Assembly: GCF_900108035.1 (NCBI RefSeq)
Contig: NZ_FNVS01000001.1
Span: 372,001 to 436,000, forward strand
Source: Parabacteroides chinchillae
GTDB taxonomy: Bacteria; Bacteroidota; Bacteroidia; Bacteroidales; Tannerellaceae
Direction: 5' to 3'
DNA: 64,000 nucleotides
Shown here in pieces: positions 54,152 through 62,794 of the stretch (positions are counted from its first letter, which is position 1; each line of letters begins with the position of its first letter). The position numbers and the translations under genes are program-made. The notes beneath the pieces were generated by a model. That model did no database searches. It saw only the letters and a list, made by a program, of their open reading frames with translations, and was not told the DNA's origin.

Positions 54152-55555
54152 TCAAAAACAACTCGATCCATTATAGCAATGTGTACAAACACATTCTTTC
54201 GGCAATCCTATCGAAGCTATGAGATCTTCAACAGTATTGAACTTCAAAGTTGTAATATTCAATTTTTTTCTGATACATTCCACCAGTTTTGTATATTGCT
54301 CCGACCCGGTCTCTGCATATTTATCCAAATCTTTAGCATCATCGCCTTCAAGTTCTTTAATGATACGGCGGGCAATCAATTCCAAATCCGACTTGGAAGC
54401 CGAAAAACCCAAAAACGGACAAGAATGCAAAATAGGAGGACATCCGATACGCATGTGCACCTCTTTAGCTCCGTATCCATACAATATATTGACATTATCA
54501 CGCAACTGAGTACCTCTCACTATTGAGTCGTCACAAAAAATCACACGTTTGTCACGAAGCAATGTACGATTCGGAATTAATTTCATTTTTGCAACCAAAT
54601 CACGCACAGCCTGGTTAGAGGGGGTAAAACTACGCGGCCATGTTGGCGTATATTTCACAATAGCCCGACGGTAAGGAATACCTTTACCTTCCGAATAGCC
54701 CAACGCCATACCAATACCGGAATCAGGAATGCCGGAAACATAGTCCGCATCCACCGTATCCTTTTTAGCCATTGCTATACCACTAGCATAGCGGGAGGCA
54801 TCAACATTTACACCTTCGTACTCTGAAACCGGATATCCATAATAAACCCAAAGGAATGAACATACCTGCATCTTCTTATTTGGTTTACGGAGTTGTACCA
54901 TTTCATCAGCCTTCAACATAACGATTTCTCCGGGTCCCACATTATATTCCAATTCAAATCCCAAATTAGGGAAACTGCTAGGTTCGCTGGATGCAGCAAA
55001 AGCACCTTCTTTTTTCCCTATTAAAAGAGGAGTGCGTCCGTATTTATCGCGTGCAGCAATAATACCATCTTCGGTAAGGATCAACATAGAGCACGAACCT
55101 TTTATTTTCTCAAATACAGTTTCAATGCCATCTACAAACGTTTTTCCTTCCGAAATAAGCAATGAGATCAATTCGGTTTGATTAATACTACCCGAACTGA
55201 GTTCGGAAAAATGGCGTCCTCTTTCCAGTAACTCCACTTCAAGTTCCTTCAGATTATTCACTTTTGCAACCGTCACAACCGCATATTTACCCAAATGAGA
55301 GTTTATGAATATAGGCTGCGGATCCGTATCACTGATAATACCGATCCCCGAATTTCCCTCAAATTTGTCTAACTCGCTCTCAAAACGTGTCCGAAAATAT
55401 GAATTTTCAAGATTGTGGATTGAACGTCTAAAAACTCCGTTGTGCAACGTTACCATACCGCCTCTGCGGGTTCCCAGATGAGAATTATAATCTGTGCCGT
55501 AAAACAAGTCGGTAGCACAAGCCGATTTAGAAATAGTGCCAAAAAAACCACCCAT
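54152..55555 (-). CDS. Amidophosphoribosyltransferase homologue lacking the N-terminal Cys
   Basis: 467 residues. An N-terminal Ntn glutaminase-like domain (about 1-225) and a PRTase domain with the PRPP loop VIFCDDSIVRGTQ are both recognisable. It starts MGGFFG; active PurF proteins expose a Cys (MCG...) there as the glutaminase nucleophile, so glutamine hydrolysis is probably lost. The tail has a compact cysteine group, CVCTHCYNGSSC. It may use free ammonia, or be a second, divergent PurF with another role. It heads the operon with pepT and gcvT. Confidence 0.85.
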   Translation of the reverse strand: MGGFFGTISKSACATDLFYGTDYNSHLGTRRGGMVTLHNGVFRRSIHNLENSYFRTRFESELDKFEGNSGIGIISDTDPQPIFINSHLGKYAVVTVAKVNNLKELEVELLERGRHFSELSSGSINQTELISLLISEGKTFVDGIETVFEKIKGSCSMLILTEDGIIAARDKYGRTPLLIGKKEGAFAASSEPSSFPNLGFELEYNVGPGEIVMLKADEMVQLRKPNKKMQVCSFLWVYYGYPVSEYEGVNVDASRYASGIAMAKKDTVDADYVSGIPDSGIGMALGYSEGKGIPYRRAIVKYTPTWPRSFTPSNQAVRDLVAKMKLIPNRTLLRDKRVIFCDDSIVRGTQLRDNVNILYGYGAKEVHMRIGCPPILHSCPFLGFSASKSDLELIARRIIKELEGDDAKDLDKYAETGSEQYTKLVECIRKKLNITTLKFNTVEDLIASIGLPKECVCTHCYNGSSCF

Positions 55556-55584
55556 CGTTTATAGTGTTATTGATTTTTGAATTG

Positions 55585-55617
55585 CAAAGGTACAAGATTA
55601 TTTAAGAATTGTCCAAA
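55585..55617 (-). promoter_or_regulatory. Promoter of the PurF-like operon
   Basis: On the minus strand TTTG (55614-55617), a 21-bp spacer and TACCTTTG (55585-55592) match the consensus, about 30 bp before the ATG. The interval 55620-55820 between this and the SRP RNA promoter holds no gene that I can support. Confidence 0.75.
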
Positions 55618-55820
55618 CGACATAGTGTAAAAGTACATATCTTCTTTCCGATATTTAACTAATAGGACATTGTCAACATTCATTTTGCCAGAGAAGAAAA
55701 ACAAAGCCAAACACACCCGGATTTTCCTAGCAGAGACAATCAAACACTTTTTAACACTCATAAAACATATAGGTAACCAATCTGTTAGAAACAAATATTA
55801 CTTAACACAGCTCAAAAAAC

Positions 55821-55850
55821 TTGCATTGTAAAAAATAATATCTACTTTTG
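55821..55850 (+). promoter_or_regulatory. Promoter of the SRP RNA - tRNA-Thr transcript
   Basis: TTG (55821-55823), a 19-bp spacer and TACTTTTG (55843-55850) form a consensus promoter ending 5 bp before the first base of the RNA. Confidence 0.85.
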
Positions 55851-55855
55851 CACCC

Positions 55856-55951
55856 GGGTAAGTCCTATACGGCATGCTCCCTCGGAATCCCCCAGGGCTT
55901 GACCGCAGCAAGGGTACTTGGTTGTAGCGGCGCGATGTAGTAAGCTTACCC
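55856..55951 (+). ncRNA. ffs: Signal recognition particle RNA (bacterial small type)
   Basis: About 96 nt. The ends pair (GGGTAAG with CTTACCC). The apical part holds the conserved CCCCAGG ... GCAGCAAGGGTA internal loops that bind Ffh. The apical loop reads TTGA where many bacteria have GGAA. It scaffolds Ffh for co-translational targeting. It starts 5 bp after a consensus promoter, and a tRNA gene follows 4 nt downstream. Confidence 0.88.
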
Positions 55952-55955
55952 ACCT

Positions 55956-56029
55956 GCCTCTTTAGCTCAGTTGGCCAGAGCACGTGATTTGTAATCTCGG
56001 GGTCGTTGGTTCGAATCCGACAAGAGGCT
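55956..56029 (+). tRNA. tRNA-Thr (anticodon TGT)
   Basis: 74 nt. The acceptor GCCTCTT/AAGAGGC is perfect and the loop TTTGTAA holds anticodon TGT, reading ACA. The anticodon stem CGTGA/TCTCG has one T-T mismatch in its middle. CCA is not encoded. It lies 4 nt after the SRP RNA with no promoter of its own, and an intrinsic terminator follows. Confidence 0.93.
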
Positions 56030-56039
56030 CAAAAATAAC

Positions 56040-56074
56040 AAAAAAGGAAGTTCTGCAAGGGCTTCCTTTTTCTA
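56040..56074 (+). terminator. Terminator of the SRP RNA - tRNA-Thr transcript
   Basis: AAAAAGGAAG (56041-56050) pairs with CTTCCTTTTT (56062-56071), a 10-bp stem with an 11-nt loop. Confidence 0.88.
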
Positions 56075-56091
56075 TTTTATAGACAATATTC

Positions 56092-56121
56092 TTGTACATT
56101 ATCATAATAATACTATCTTTG
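56092..56121 (+). promoter_or_regulatory. Promoter of the DUF4199 / GT2 operon
   Basis: TTG (56092-56094), a 19-bp spacer and TATCTTTG (56114-56121) match the consensus, about 28 bp before the ATG. Confidence 0.78.
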
Positions 56122-56149
56122 TGATTAAGAATTCAAATATGCTTACATC

Positions 56150-56689
56150 ATGGGAGAAAACAAGAGTTTACTAATTAAAGATGCAATGACCTACGGGTTT
56201 ATAATGGGAATATTCTGGGTAGTAAAGTATTTATTCTTTATTTTCAGTGGCTCAGCCTCCATACTAAACTATGTATACATACTGCTGACTCTAGCCGTCC
56301 CGTTCTTTGCTTATCATCTTACCAAAAAGTATAAAGAAGAAATAGGAGGAGAAATAAGCTTTTTCCACGCATGGCGTTTCGGAACAATGATATATTTCTT
56401 TGCAGCATTAATCGTTTCTCTTGAACACTTCGTATTCTATCAATTTATAGCACCGCCAAATTTTTTACCAAATGTAATAAATCAGGCAATTGACACGTTA
56501 AAAAACACAAATGTAAATACCGAAGTCATCGAATCGGTCAGCAATATGAATTTTTCTCCGATACACATGGCTATTCAGGGTATTTTCAACAATATATTTT
56601 ATGGTATCGTATTGTCTATACCGGTAGCGGCTCTTCTGTGCAGAAACAATGCATCAGGCGCTATCACACAAAAGAGCCAGGAAGAATAA
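56150..56689 (+). CDS. DUF4199-family membrane protein
   Basis: 179 residues with four membrane helices (about 12-35, 40-58, 75-97 and 145-168), matching the DUF4199 pattern (YHLTKKYKEEIGGEISFFHAW after helix 2). No function is known to me. It sits 15 bp before a GT2 glycosyltransferase gene, a common Bacteroidetes pairing; it may help anchor or supply that enzyme's lipid substrate. It is the first gene of the operon that continues through GT2, nitroreductase and MntP. Confidence 0.85.
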   Translation: MGENKSLLIKDAMTYGFIMGIFWVVKYLFFIFSGSASILNYVYILLTLAVPFFAYHLTKKYKEEIGGEISFFHAWRFGTMIYFFAALIVSLEHFVFYQFIAPPNFLPNVINQAIDTLKNTNVNTEVIESVSNMNFSPIHMAIQGIFNNIFYGIVLSIPVAALLCRNNASGAITQKSQEE

Positions 56690-56704
56690 ACAATAACAAA
56701 TTAA

Positions 56705-57658
56705 ATGGACATATCAGTAGTTATTCCGTTGTATAACGAAGCCGAATCTTTGCCGGAATTATTCGCATGGATAGATCGGGTTATGAAAGAACATAAATTC
56801 AGTTATGAAGTCATATTCATAAATGACGGGAGCACAGACAACTCCTGGGAAGTGATTGAAGATTTAAAAAAGAAAGAGCCGGAAATTGTAAGAGCTATTA
56901 AATTCCGCCGGAATTACGGAAAATCGCCTGGATTAAACTGCGGTTTTGAACGTACGCAGGGAGACGTTGTTATCACAATGGATGCCGATCTGCAAGACAG
57001 TCCGGACGAAATACCCGAACTATACAGAATGATAAAGGAAGACGGGTATGATTTGGTTTCCGGATGGAAAAAGAAGCGCTATGACCCGCTCTCTAAAACC
57101 ATACCAACAAAGCTATTCAATGCCACGGCCCGTAAATTTTCAGGAATCAATAACCTTCATGATTTCAACTGCGGACTTAAAGCATACAAAAGCATCGTTA
57201 TAAAAAACATTGAGATATATAACGACATGCACCGCTATATCCCCTACCTGGCAAAAATTGCAGGATTTCATAAAATCGGGGAAAAGGTAGTACAGCATCA
57301 GGCACGTAAGTACGGAACGACAAAATTCGGATTGAACCGTTTCGTTAATGGTTATCTTGATTTAATTACGTTATGGTTTACTTCCAAATTCGGAAAGAAA
57401 CCGATGCACTTTTTCGGCCTGTGGGGAAGCGTAATGTTTCTGATCGGCTTTATTGCTTTGGTAATTGTACTAAGTGCTAAGCTAATATCCATAATCAACG
57501 GAGATTTAAGACCTTTAGTAACAAACTCTCCATACTTCTACGTTTCACTTACAGCAATGATTGTTGGGACACAAATGTTTTTGGCAGGATTTATCGGAGA
57601 ACTGATCTCCCGAAATTCACCCAACAGAAATCATTATAAGATTGAATCTGAAATATGA
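56705..57658 (+). CDS. GT2 glycosyltransferase, polyprenyl-phosphate type
   Basis: 317 residues. The GT-A domain begins VVIPLYNEAESLPELF, and the DXD metal site is in MDADLQDSPDE. Two C-terminal membrane helices (about 235-258 and 270-295) place it with DPM1/ArnC/GtrB-like enzymes, which move a sugar from a nucleotide to polyprenyl phosphate at the membrane. It follows the DUF4199 gene and overlaps the nitroreductase gene by 4 bp (ATGA). The sugar is unknown. Confidence 0.92.
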   Translation: MDISVVIPLYNEAESLPELFAWIDRVMKEHKFSYEVIFINDGSTDNSWEVIEDLKKKEPEIVRAIKFRRNYGKSPGLNCGFERTQGDVVITMDADLQDSPDEIPELYRMIKEDGYDLVSGWKKKRYDPLSKTIPTKLFNATARKFSGINNLHDFNCGLKAYKSIVIKNIEIYNDMHRYIPYLAKIAGFHKIGEKVVQHQARKYGTTKFGLNRFVNGYLDLITLWFTSKFGKKPMHFFGLWGSVMFLIGFIALVIVLSAKLISIINGDLRPLVTNSPYFYVSLTAMIVGTQMFLAGFIGELISRNSPNRNHYKIESEI

Positions 57659-58176
57659 ATTTGTTGGAATTAATAAAGAAACGATGTTCCATTCGTAACT
57701 ATTCATCATCTCCTGTTGAAGACGAAAAGATAAGCTACATACTGGAAGCGGCACGCTTAGCTCCTTCTGCCGTCAACTATCAGCCGTGGTATTTCCTTAT
57801 TGTAAAAAAAGAAAGCGGATGCAGAAAGTTGCAGGAGTGTTATCCGAGAGAATGGTTTAAATCGGCAAACTGTTTTATCGTCGTTTGTGGAGACCAAAGT
57901 CAATCGTGGAAACGCAATGACGGCAAAGATTACATGGATATTGATGCAGCCATCGCAGCTGAACATATATGCCTTTCGGCAACCGAACAAGGATTGGGAA
58001 GCTGTTGGGTTTGTAACTTTGACACTGCACTTTGTAAAAAACATTTCAATATACCGGAAACAGTTGAGCCAATAGTAATCATACCTATCGGCTATCCGGC
58101 AACTCCTTCATTGTTCGACGAGACACCCAAAAAGCGGAAGGCAATTGAAGAAACAGTAAAACTGGAAACATTTTAA
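57655..58176 (+). CDS. Nitroreductase-family protein
   Basis: 173 residues of the FMN-dependent nitroreductase fold: SIRNYSSSPVEDEKISYILEAARLAPSA near the N-terminus and VEPIVIIPIGYPA near the end. It is shorter than classic NfsB-type enzymes (about 215). It reduces quinone-like or nitro compounds with NAD(P)H. It overlaps the GT2 gene by 4 bp and ends 3 bp before mntP. This is one of three nitroreductase-type genes in the window. Confidence 0.9.
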   Translation: MNLLELIKKRCSIRNYSSSPVEDEKISYILEAARLAPSAVNYQPWYFLIVKKESGCRKLQECYPREWFKSANCFIVVCGDQSQSWKRNDGKDYMDIDAAIAAEHICLSATEQGLGSCWVCNFDTALCKKHFNIPETVEPIVIIPIGYPATPSLFDETPKKRKAIEETVKLETF

Positions 58177-58179
58177 CAA

Positions 58180-58743
58180 ATGACATTTATAGAAATCCTA
58201 CTTCTGGCTGTTGGCCTGTCCATGGACAGTTTGGCAGTCTCTGTAACAGGTGGAGCTGTTATAAAAAAATGCACATTCGGTAATGTTGCAAAAATAGCAA
58301 TGGTAATGGGGATATTTCAGGCCTGTTTTACTATCGCAGGCTATTTTGCAGGGCTAGGATTCCAGAAATATATACAAGCTTTCGACCATTGGATAGCGTT
58401 CTCCCTCCTACTCTATCTGGGAGGAAAAATGATTTATGAAAGCACAAAAGCTGAATCCGAAGATTGCAAGTTCAATCCCCTTTGCAACAAAACTTTATGC
58501 GGATTAGCAGTTGCAACGAGTATAGATGCACTAGCTATAGGGATTTCGTTGGCATTACTTAACCAACCTCTACTTTTATTAGCAACAACAATAGGCATCG
58601 TTACCATTATCATATCGGCCACTGGTGTTTATTTTGGCAGCCACTTCGGGAGAAAAATAGACCTGAAACTGGATATTATCGGTGGTCTCATATTAATAGG
58701 CATTGGAACAAAAATACTTATCGAACATCTGTTTTTCAATTGA
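58180..58743 (+). CDS. mntP: Manganese efflux pump MntP
   Basis: 187 residues with six membrane helices in two repeats, each holding the Asp-containing motif (SMDSLAVSV and SIDALAIGISL) of MntP (YebN). It exports Mn2+ and protects from manganese excess. In many bacteria the gene is under a manganese riboswitch; none is visible here, because it sits 3 bp after the nitroreductase gene in an operon. Confidence 0.94.
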   Translation: MTFIEILLLAVGLSMDSLAVSVTGGAVIKKCTFGNVAKIAMVMGIFQACFTIAGYFAGLGFQKYIQAFDHWIAFSLLLYLGGKMIYESTKAESEDCKFNPLCNKTLCGLAVATSIDALAIGISLALLNQPLLLLATTIGIVTIIISATGVYFGSHFGRKIDLKLDIIGGLILIGIGTKILIEHLFFN

Positions 58744-58824
58744 TCCGGACAATTAATCTTAAAAACACCGGGATCGGTTGAATCTGAATATTTTTTATAT
58801 CTTTGCGGCAACAAATATCTCAAT

Positions 58825-59853
58825 ATGAGTAAAAGAGTAAGCCTTCTTATAAGTCTGGGTGTTCTTTTATTAACTGCTTGCACTAATCAAAGTCAGTACT
58901 ACGAAGATAGTGGTAGCGTATTTCATACGCTCTATCACATCAAATATCAATCGCCAAAACCATTAACAACGGCCATAGATAAAGAATTCCAGGACTTCAA
59001 TCATTCACTGAATCCGTTTAATCCTAATTCGATTATTTCACGTATAAACAACAACGACTCTATCAAAGTTGACGAATGGTTTTCCGAGGTGTTCCTTAAA
59101 GCCAGCGAAATCTCAGATAAAACAAACGGAGTCTTTGATATAACCTGTGCTCCTTTAGTCAATTTATGGGGATTCGGTTTCAGCAAAATGGATAGTGTTA
59201 CCCCAAACATGATTGACAGCATTAAACAGTTTGTCGGTTATAAGAAAGTCCGCTTAAAAGACAAAAATATAATTAAAGACGATCCCAGACTCATGCTAAA
59301 TTGCTCCGCTATCGCAAAAGGGTATGCATGTGATATTATTGCCCGTTTACTAGAACGGGAAGGAGTTACCAACTATATGGTGGAAATTGGTGGTGAAGTA
59401 ACAATGAGCGGAGTTAATCCTAATGGAGATTGCTGGCGCATAGGAATTAATAAACCGGAAGATGAATCCACAGGTATTCAGAATGAAATTGAAGAAGTGG
59501 TACAACTTTGTAAAAAAGGGGGAATTGCAACATCAGGCAATTACCGCAATTTTTACATAAAAGACGGAAAGAAATATGCCCACACAATTGATCCCAGAAC
59601 CGGATACCCGGCAGAAAAAAACATATTAAGTGCAACGATTATAGCAAACGATTGCATGACTGCAGATGCTTACGCCACAGCATTTATGGCAATGGGGCTG
59701 GAACAAGTCCGTAAAATAGCAAATACGCTACCGGAAATAGAATATTTTATTATTTATTCGGATGAGAATGGCAAGCAGCAGATAGAGTATTCTAAAGGAA
59801 TGGTGCAATATCTCCCTAATCGACAAACATTATCTATTCTAGAAAACCCTTAA
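58825..59853 (+). CDS. apbE: FAD:protein FMN transferase (ApbE family)
   Basis: 342 residues. A lipoprotein signal ends LLTAC (Cys 19). ApbE motifs follow: an FNHSLNPFNPNSIISRIN-like start, the AIAKGYACD nucleotide segment, GGEVTMSG, and the metal-binding HTIDPRTGYPA. It attaches FMN covalently to a Thr or Ser of exported proteins such as Nqr or Rnf subunits. It has its own TATCTTTG box at 58798-58805. A cupin-like gene follows 7 bp later. Confidence 0.95.
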   Translation: MSKRVSLLISLGVLLLTACTNQSQYYEDSGSVFHTLYHIKYQSPKPLTTAIDKEFQDFNHSLNPFNPNSIISRINNNDSIKVDEWFSEVFLKASEISDKTNGVFDITCAPLVNLWGFGFSKMDSVTPNMIDSIKQFVGYKKVRLKDKNIIKDDPRLMLNCSAIAKGYACDIIARLLEREGVTNYMVEIGGEVTMSGVNPNGDCWRIGINKPEDESTGIQNEIEEVVQLCKKGGIATSGNYRNFYIKDGKKYAHTIDPRTGYPAEKNILSATIIANDCMTADAYATAFMAMGLEQVRKIANTLPEIEYFIIYSDENGKQQIEYSKGMVQYLPNRQTLSILENP

Positions 59854-59860
59854 TCTCAAG

Positions 59861-60235
59861 ATGGAAAAATATGCAAGCCAATTAGAATGTAAAGATGTAA
59901 ATGCCGGAAAAATATTACTAAAAGGGAAGCTAAATAATAACTTATTATTATTTGTCTCTTCCGGGAGCATTATTATCAATAGTAATAATAAATCAAAAAT
60001 TGAAATAAACGAAGGGCATTTTGTTCTGTTATCTGCCAACACAGATTATATAGCAACTGCAGTAACAGCATCTCATATACTATTTATTCACGCAGATTCT
60101 CTATCGGATATGATTATTGACGATCCGGGATGGGATCCGGAAAATCCGCAGGTTTTGCCTATACTTCCCGCATTAGCAAAAACCCTGAACCAAATAGAGT
60201 ATTATCAGAAAGACACAAGAACCCAATTAAATTAG
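59861..60235 (+). CDS. Small cupin-like protein
   Basis: 124 residues. The beta-rich pattern (GKILLKGKLNNNLLLFVSSG, IEINEGHFVLLSANTDYIA) resembles the N-terminal cupin sensor domain of AraC-type regulators. There is no helix-turn-helix: the protein ends after a short helix and the reading frame overlaps the convergent maf gene by 4 bp. It may be a stand-alone sensor or an AraC regulator that lost its DNA-binding half. It lies 7 bp after apbE. Confidence 0.6.
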   Translation: MEKYASQLECKDVNAGKILLKGKLNNNLLLFVSSGSIIINSNNKSKIEINEGHFVLLSANTDYIATAVTASHILFIHADSLSDMIIDDPGWDPENPQVLPILPALAKTLNQIEYYQKDTRTQLN

Positions 60236-60819
60236 AATTTTTGCAGTTCTCTATAAAGACGTTGGATTGGCAAACCCATTACATTATAAAACGATCCGTT
60301 AATAGCCTCAACACCAACATATCCGATCCATTCTTGAATACCATACGCTCCCGCTTTATCAAACGGATGGAAATTATCTACATAATATTCAATCTCTTCC
60401 ATTGATAATTCTGCAAAACAGACGGCAGAAGAAACCGAGAACGTTTCCTGTTTTCTTTTTGTTACAATACAAACGCCCGTTACAACTTCATGTACGTGGC
60501 CGGATAATTTAGAAAGCATCGAAATAGCTTCTTCCCTGTTTGCAGGTTTCCCCATTACTTCAGTAAATGTCCACACTATAGTATCGCCGGTTATCAACAG
60601 CTCATCATCAGCCAGTTTATCTAAGTATGAATTAGCCTTCTTTCTTGCTATATACTCCGGTATTTCTTCTCCTTGTAATGAACTGGGATATGACTCATCT
60701 ATATCAGGTATAGTACGAACTTCAAATGCCACACCTAACCCAGCCAAAAGCTCTTTTCTCCTAGGAGAATTAGAACCCAATATAATCTTATAGTTATTCA
60801 AATTATCCAACATAACCAC
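60232..60819 (-). CDS. maf: Maf-family nucleotide pyrophosphatase
   Basis: 195 residues. The Maf signature ILGSNSPRRKELLAGLG opens the protein; the conserved segments ITGDTIVW, GKPANREEAISMLSKLSGHVHEV and FDKAGAYGIQEW follow. Maf proteins hydrolyse dTTP/UTP or modified nucleotides and keep them out of nucleic acids. It is the last gene of a four-gene minus-strand operon (nitroreductase, DUF2520, KdsC-like, Maf). Confidence 0.95.
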   Translation of the reverse strand: MVMLDNLNNYKIILGSNSPRRKELLAGLGVAFEVRTIPDIDESYPSSLQGEEIPEYIARKKANSYLDKLADDELLITGDTIVWTFTEVMGKPANREEAISMLSKLSGHVHEVVTGVCIVTKRKQETFSVSSAVCFAELSMEEIEYYVDNFHPFDKAGAYGIQEWIGYVGVEAINGSFYNVMGLPIQRLYRELQKF

Positions 60820-60836
60820 TCCTTTTCTGCATTACA

Positions 60837-61358
60837 TTACCACCCAAAAGCTTCTTCACTCATCCAATGAGACTGTGCCTTTAATGTTTGCTCTATTACA
60901 TCACGCGCTACACCGCAACCTCCATTTTTCAAGGAAATATATTTTGCTATGCTTTTAATCTCCGGAGCTGCATCTGCAGGGGCGACAGGCAAACCAACAA
61001 GTTTCATGACATCATAATCCGGAATATCATCACCGGCGTACATTACCTCCTCTGGCAACAAGCCTGTTTTTTCCATAAAATCATTAAAATCATGGATCTT
61101 TATTGCACTCTTCATATAAATATGTTTTATACCCAAGCGGGAGAAACGAATTTCAACAGCTTCAGTATAACCGCCCGTTATAATGGCAACATGATACCCT
61201 TTCTTTACAGCCAACTGCAAGGCATATCCATCTTTTATATTGACAGTACGCATAGGGTCTCCATTTGGATGCAACGGGATTACATCACAAGATAAGACAC
61301 CGTCTACGTCAAACACGAAAGCTTTAATCTTTGTAAGGTCATAATTGATATTACTCAT
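60837..61358 (-). CDS. KdsC-like HAD phosphatase
   Basis: 173 residues of the HAD-IIIA type without a cap: motif [11 protein letters not shown], motif II in VAIITGGY, and motif [12 protein letters not shown]. The length matches KdsC (3-deoxy-D-manno-octulosonate 8-phosphate phosphatase) in lipopolysaccharide synthesis. The substrate call rests on family only. It overlaps the DUF2520 gene by 8 bp upstream and lies 17 bp before maf. Confidence 0.88.
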   Translation of the reverse strand: MSNINYDLTKIKAFVFDVDGVLSCDVIPLHPNGDPMRTVNIKDGYALQLAVKKGYHVAIITGGYTEAVEIRFSRLGIKHIYMKSAIKIHDFNDFMEKTGLLPEEVMYAGDDIPDYDVMKLVGLPVAPADAAPEIKSIAKYISLKNGGCGVARDVIEQTLKAQSHWMSEEAFGW

Positions 61359-62118
61359 TTTGGGCCTCCTTATGTATACTCCGGCTCATAAGTTGATAGA
61401 TCGTTTTCATGTCCTGATCATTCAACATCGCCAGATGTTTATTAATTACGTTTTCATCATACCGGATTGCCGGTCCGGTCTGTGCATCCCGGGGCGGCAT
61501 TTCATGTACCTTCGCAGCCGTTTCGTCTATTAAGGGATACAGTACATTCATTGGTATTTCTTGCTCTGCCACTATTTTACCAGCTAAAGTATAAATATGA
61601 TTTGTAAAATTGCAAGCAAATACAGCTGCGAGATGCAGGTATTTTCTTTTCTCTGAAGATAAATACCGGACATCTTCCGACAAAGCACTCGCTATTTCCT
61701 GTAAAACATTTTTATCCTTTTCCGAATTAGCCTCCACAAAAAAAGGTATAGTCTTAAAACCTATTTCACGTTCCCTACTAAAAGTCTGTAATGGATAAAG
61801 CACACCAAAACGATTTGCATATCCTTCAAAAACACTCATCGGCATACTTCCTGCCGTATGCACCCACAATCCATTATTCGACTTCACCCCTGCAATAACT
61901 CCCTGAAGAACTGAATCTTTCAGAGAAAAAACATACAAATCGGCATCAGACTTTATTTCAGTCAAGTTTGTTGTCCACGGACAATTCAACTTTTCAGCCA
62001 AACTCTTTGCATGCTCCGTAGTATGACTATAAACCTGTTCAACAATCATTCCTGCCCGGTGCATTTCCAAAGACAAACGGGTAGCTAAGTTTCCGGCACC
62101 AACAAATACAATTCTCAT
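61351..62118 (-). CDS. Rossmann-fold DUF2520 protein
   Basis: 255 residues. The N-terminal NAD(P)-binding loop [18 protein letters not shown] and a Rossmann domain (to about 140) are joined to a helical DUF2520 domain (about 140-250; [20 protein letters not shown]). It resembles F420-dependent NADP oxidoreductases and pyrroline-carboxylate reductases in fold, but the reaction is unknown. It overlaps both neighbours (4 bp with the nitroreductase gene, 8 bp with the KdsC-like gene), which shows tight translational coupling. Confidence 0.88.
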   Translation of the reverse strand: MRIVFVGAGNLATRLSLEMHRAGMIVEQVYSHTTEHAKSLAEKLNCPWTTNLTEIKSDADLYVFSLKDSVLQGVIAGVKSNNGLWVHTAGSMPMSVFEGYANRFGVLYPLQTFSREREIGFKTIPFFVEANSEKDKNVLQEIASALSEDVRYLSSEKRKYLHLAAVFACNFTNHIYTLAGKIVAEQEIPMNVLYPLIDETAAKVHEMPPRDAQTGPAIRYDENVINKHLAMLNDQDMKTIYQLMSRSIHKEAQNE

Positions 62119-62675
62119 TTTACCGCATTTTCGTTTTCCCCTGGCATTTTAAAAGTGCCCAAATGAATTTTTTCCCATTGTAAATGAGATTCATCAAAAG
62201 GTTTACGTGCCTGGTCTTTATAACCGAAACCTATTATTGATAACACTTCCAGTTGATAAGGTATGTTAAACAGATTACGTACGTACTGACTGGAATCCAT
62301 ATCATCTTCTGTCTGACGATTACGAATCTGGCACCAACAACTCCCCAGCCCCAGGTCTTCTGCCTGCAACTGCATATAAATAGAAGCAACGGCAGTATCC
62401 TCAATCCAGACATCACTCTCCATTACATTTGCAAGAACAACCACAGCCAAGGCACAACCTTCCAAAAAAGAAGAACCGTTCTTTTTACAAGCTGCCAGCT
62501 TTTTCAGCATCTCTTTATCTTCGACAACAACAAACTGCCACGGATTACTCCGTTTAGAAGCAGGAGACATTAAGGCTGCTTTCAATATAAGTTCTACTTG
62601 TTCAGGAGAGAGCAATTCTTCCGTAAACTTCCGGGTGCTTCTTCTATTCTTTATAAGTGTTGTGAAATTTCCCAT
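62115..62675 (-). CDS. Nitroreductase-family protein
   Basis: 186 residues. The FMN-binding start NRRSTRKFTEELLSPEQVELIL and the conserved DTAVASIYMQLQAEDLGLGSCW segment place it in the nitroreductase family. It is the first gene of the operon. A TATATTTG box on the minus strand at 62715-62722 gives a leader of about 35 nt. Its operon partners (DUF2520, KdsC-like, Maf) suggest a housekeeping or detoxifying role, which is inference. Confidence 0.9.
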   Translation of the reverse strand: MGNFTTLIKNRRSTRKFTEELLSPEQVELILKAALMSPASKRSNPWQFVVVEDKEMLKKLAACKKNGSSFLEGCALAVVVLANVMESDVWIEDTAVASIYMQLQAEDLGLGSCWCQIRNRQTEDDMDSSQYVRNLFNIPYQLEVLSIIGFGYKDQARKPFDESHLQWEKIHLGTFKMPGENENAVK

Positions 62676-62794
62676 TTTTATATTCCTTTGTACGGACTTT
62701 TAAGTCATATTTTGCAAATATAAATATAATTTTTTGCACGTATTATATACGCTTCCTTCTTTTTTCTCGTTAGTAACTCTATAATATATAGATT

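Noticed and set aside
55567-55794. 75-residue minus-strand frame
   Set aside because: It crosses the promoter of the PurF-like operon and has no recognisable domain or signal.
55798-55983. 61-residue minus-strand frame
   Set aside because: It is the antisense of the SRP RNA and tRNA-Thr genes.
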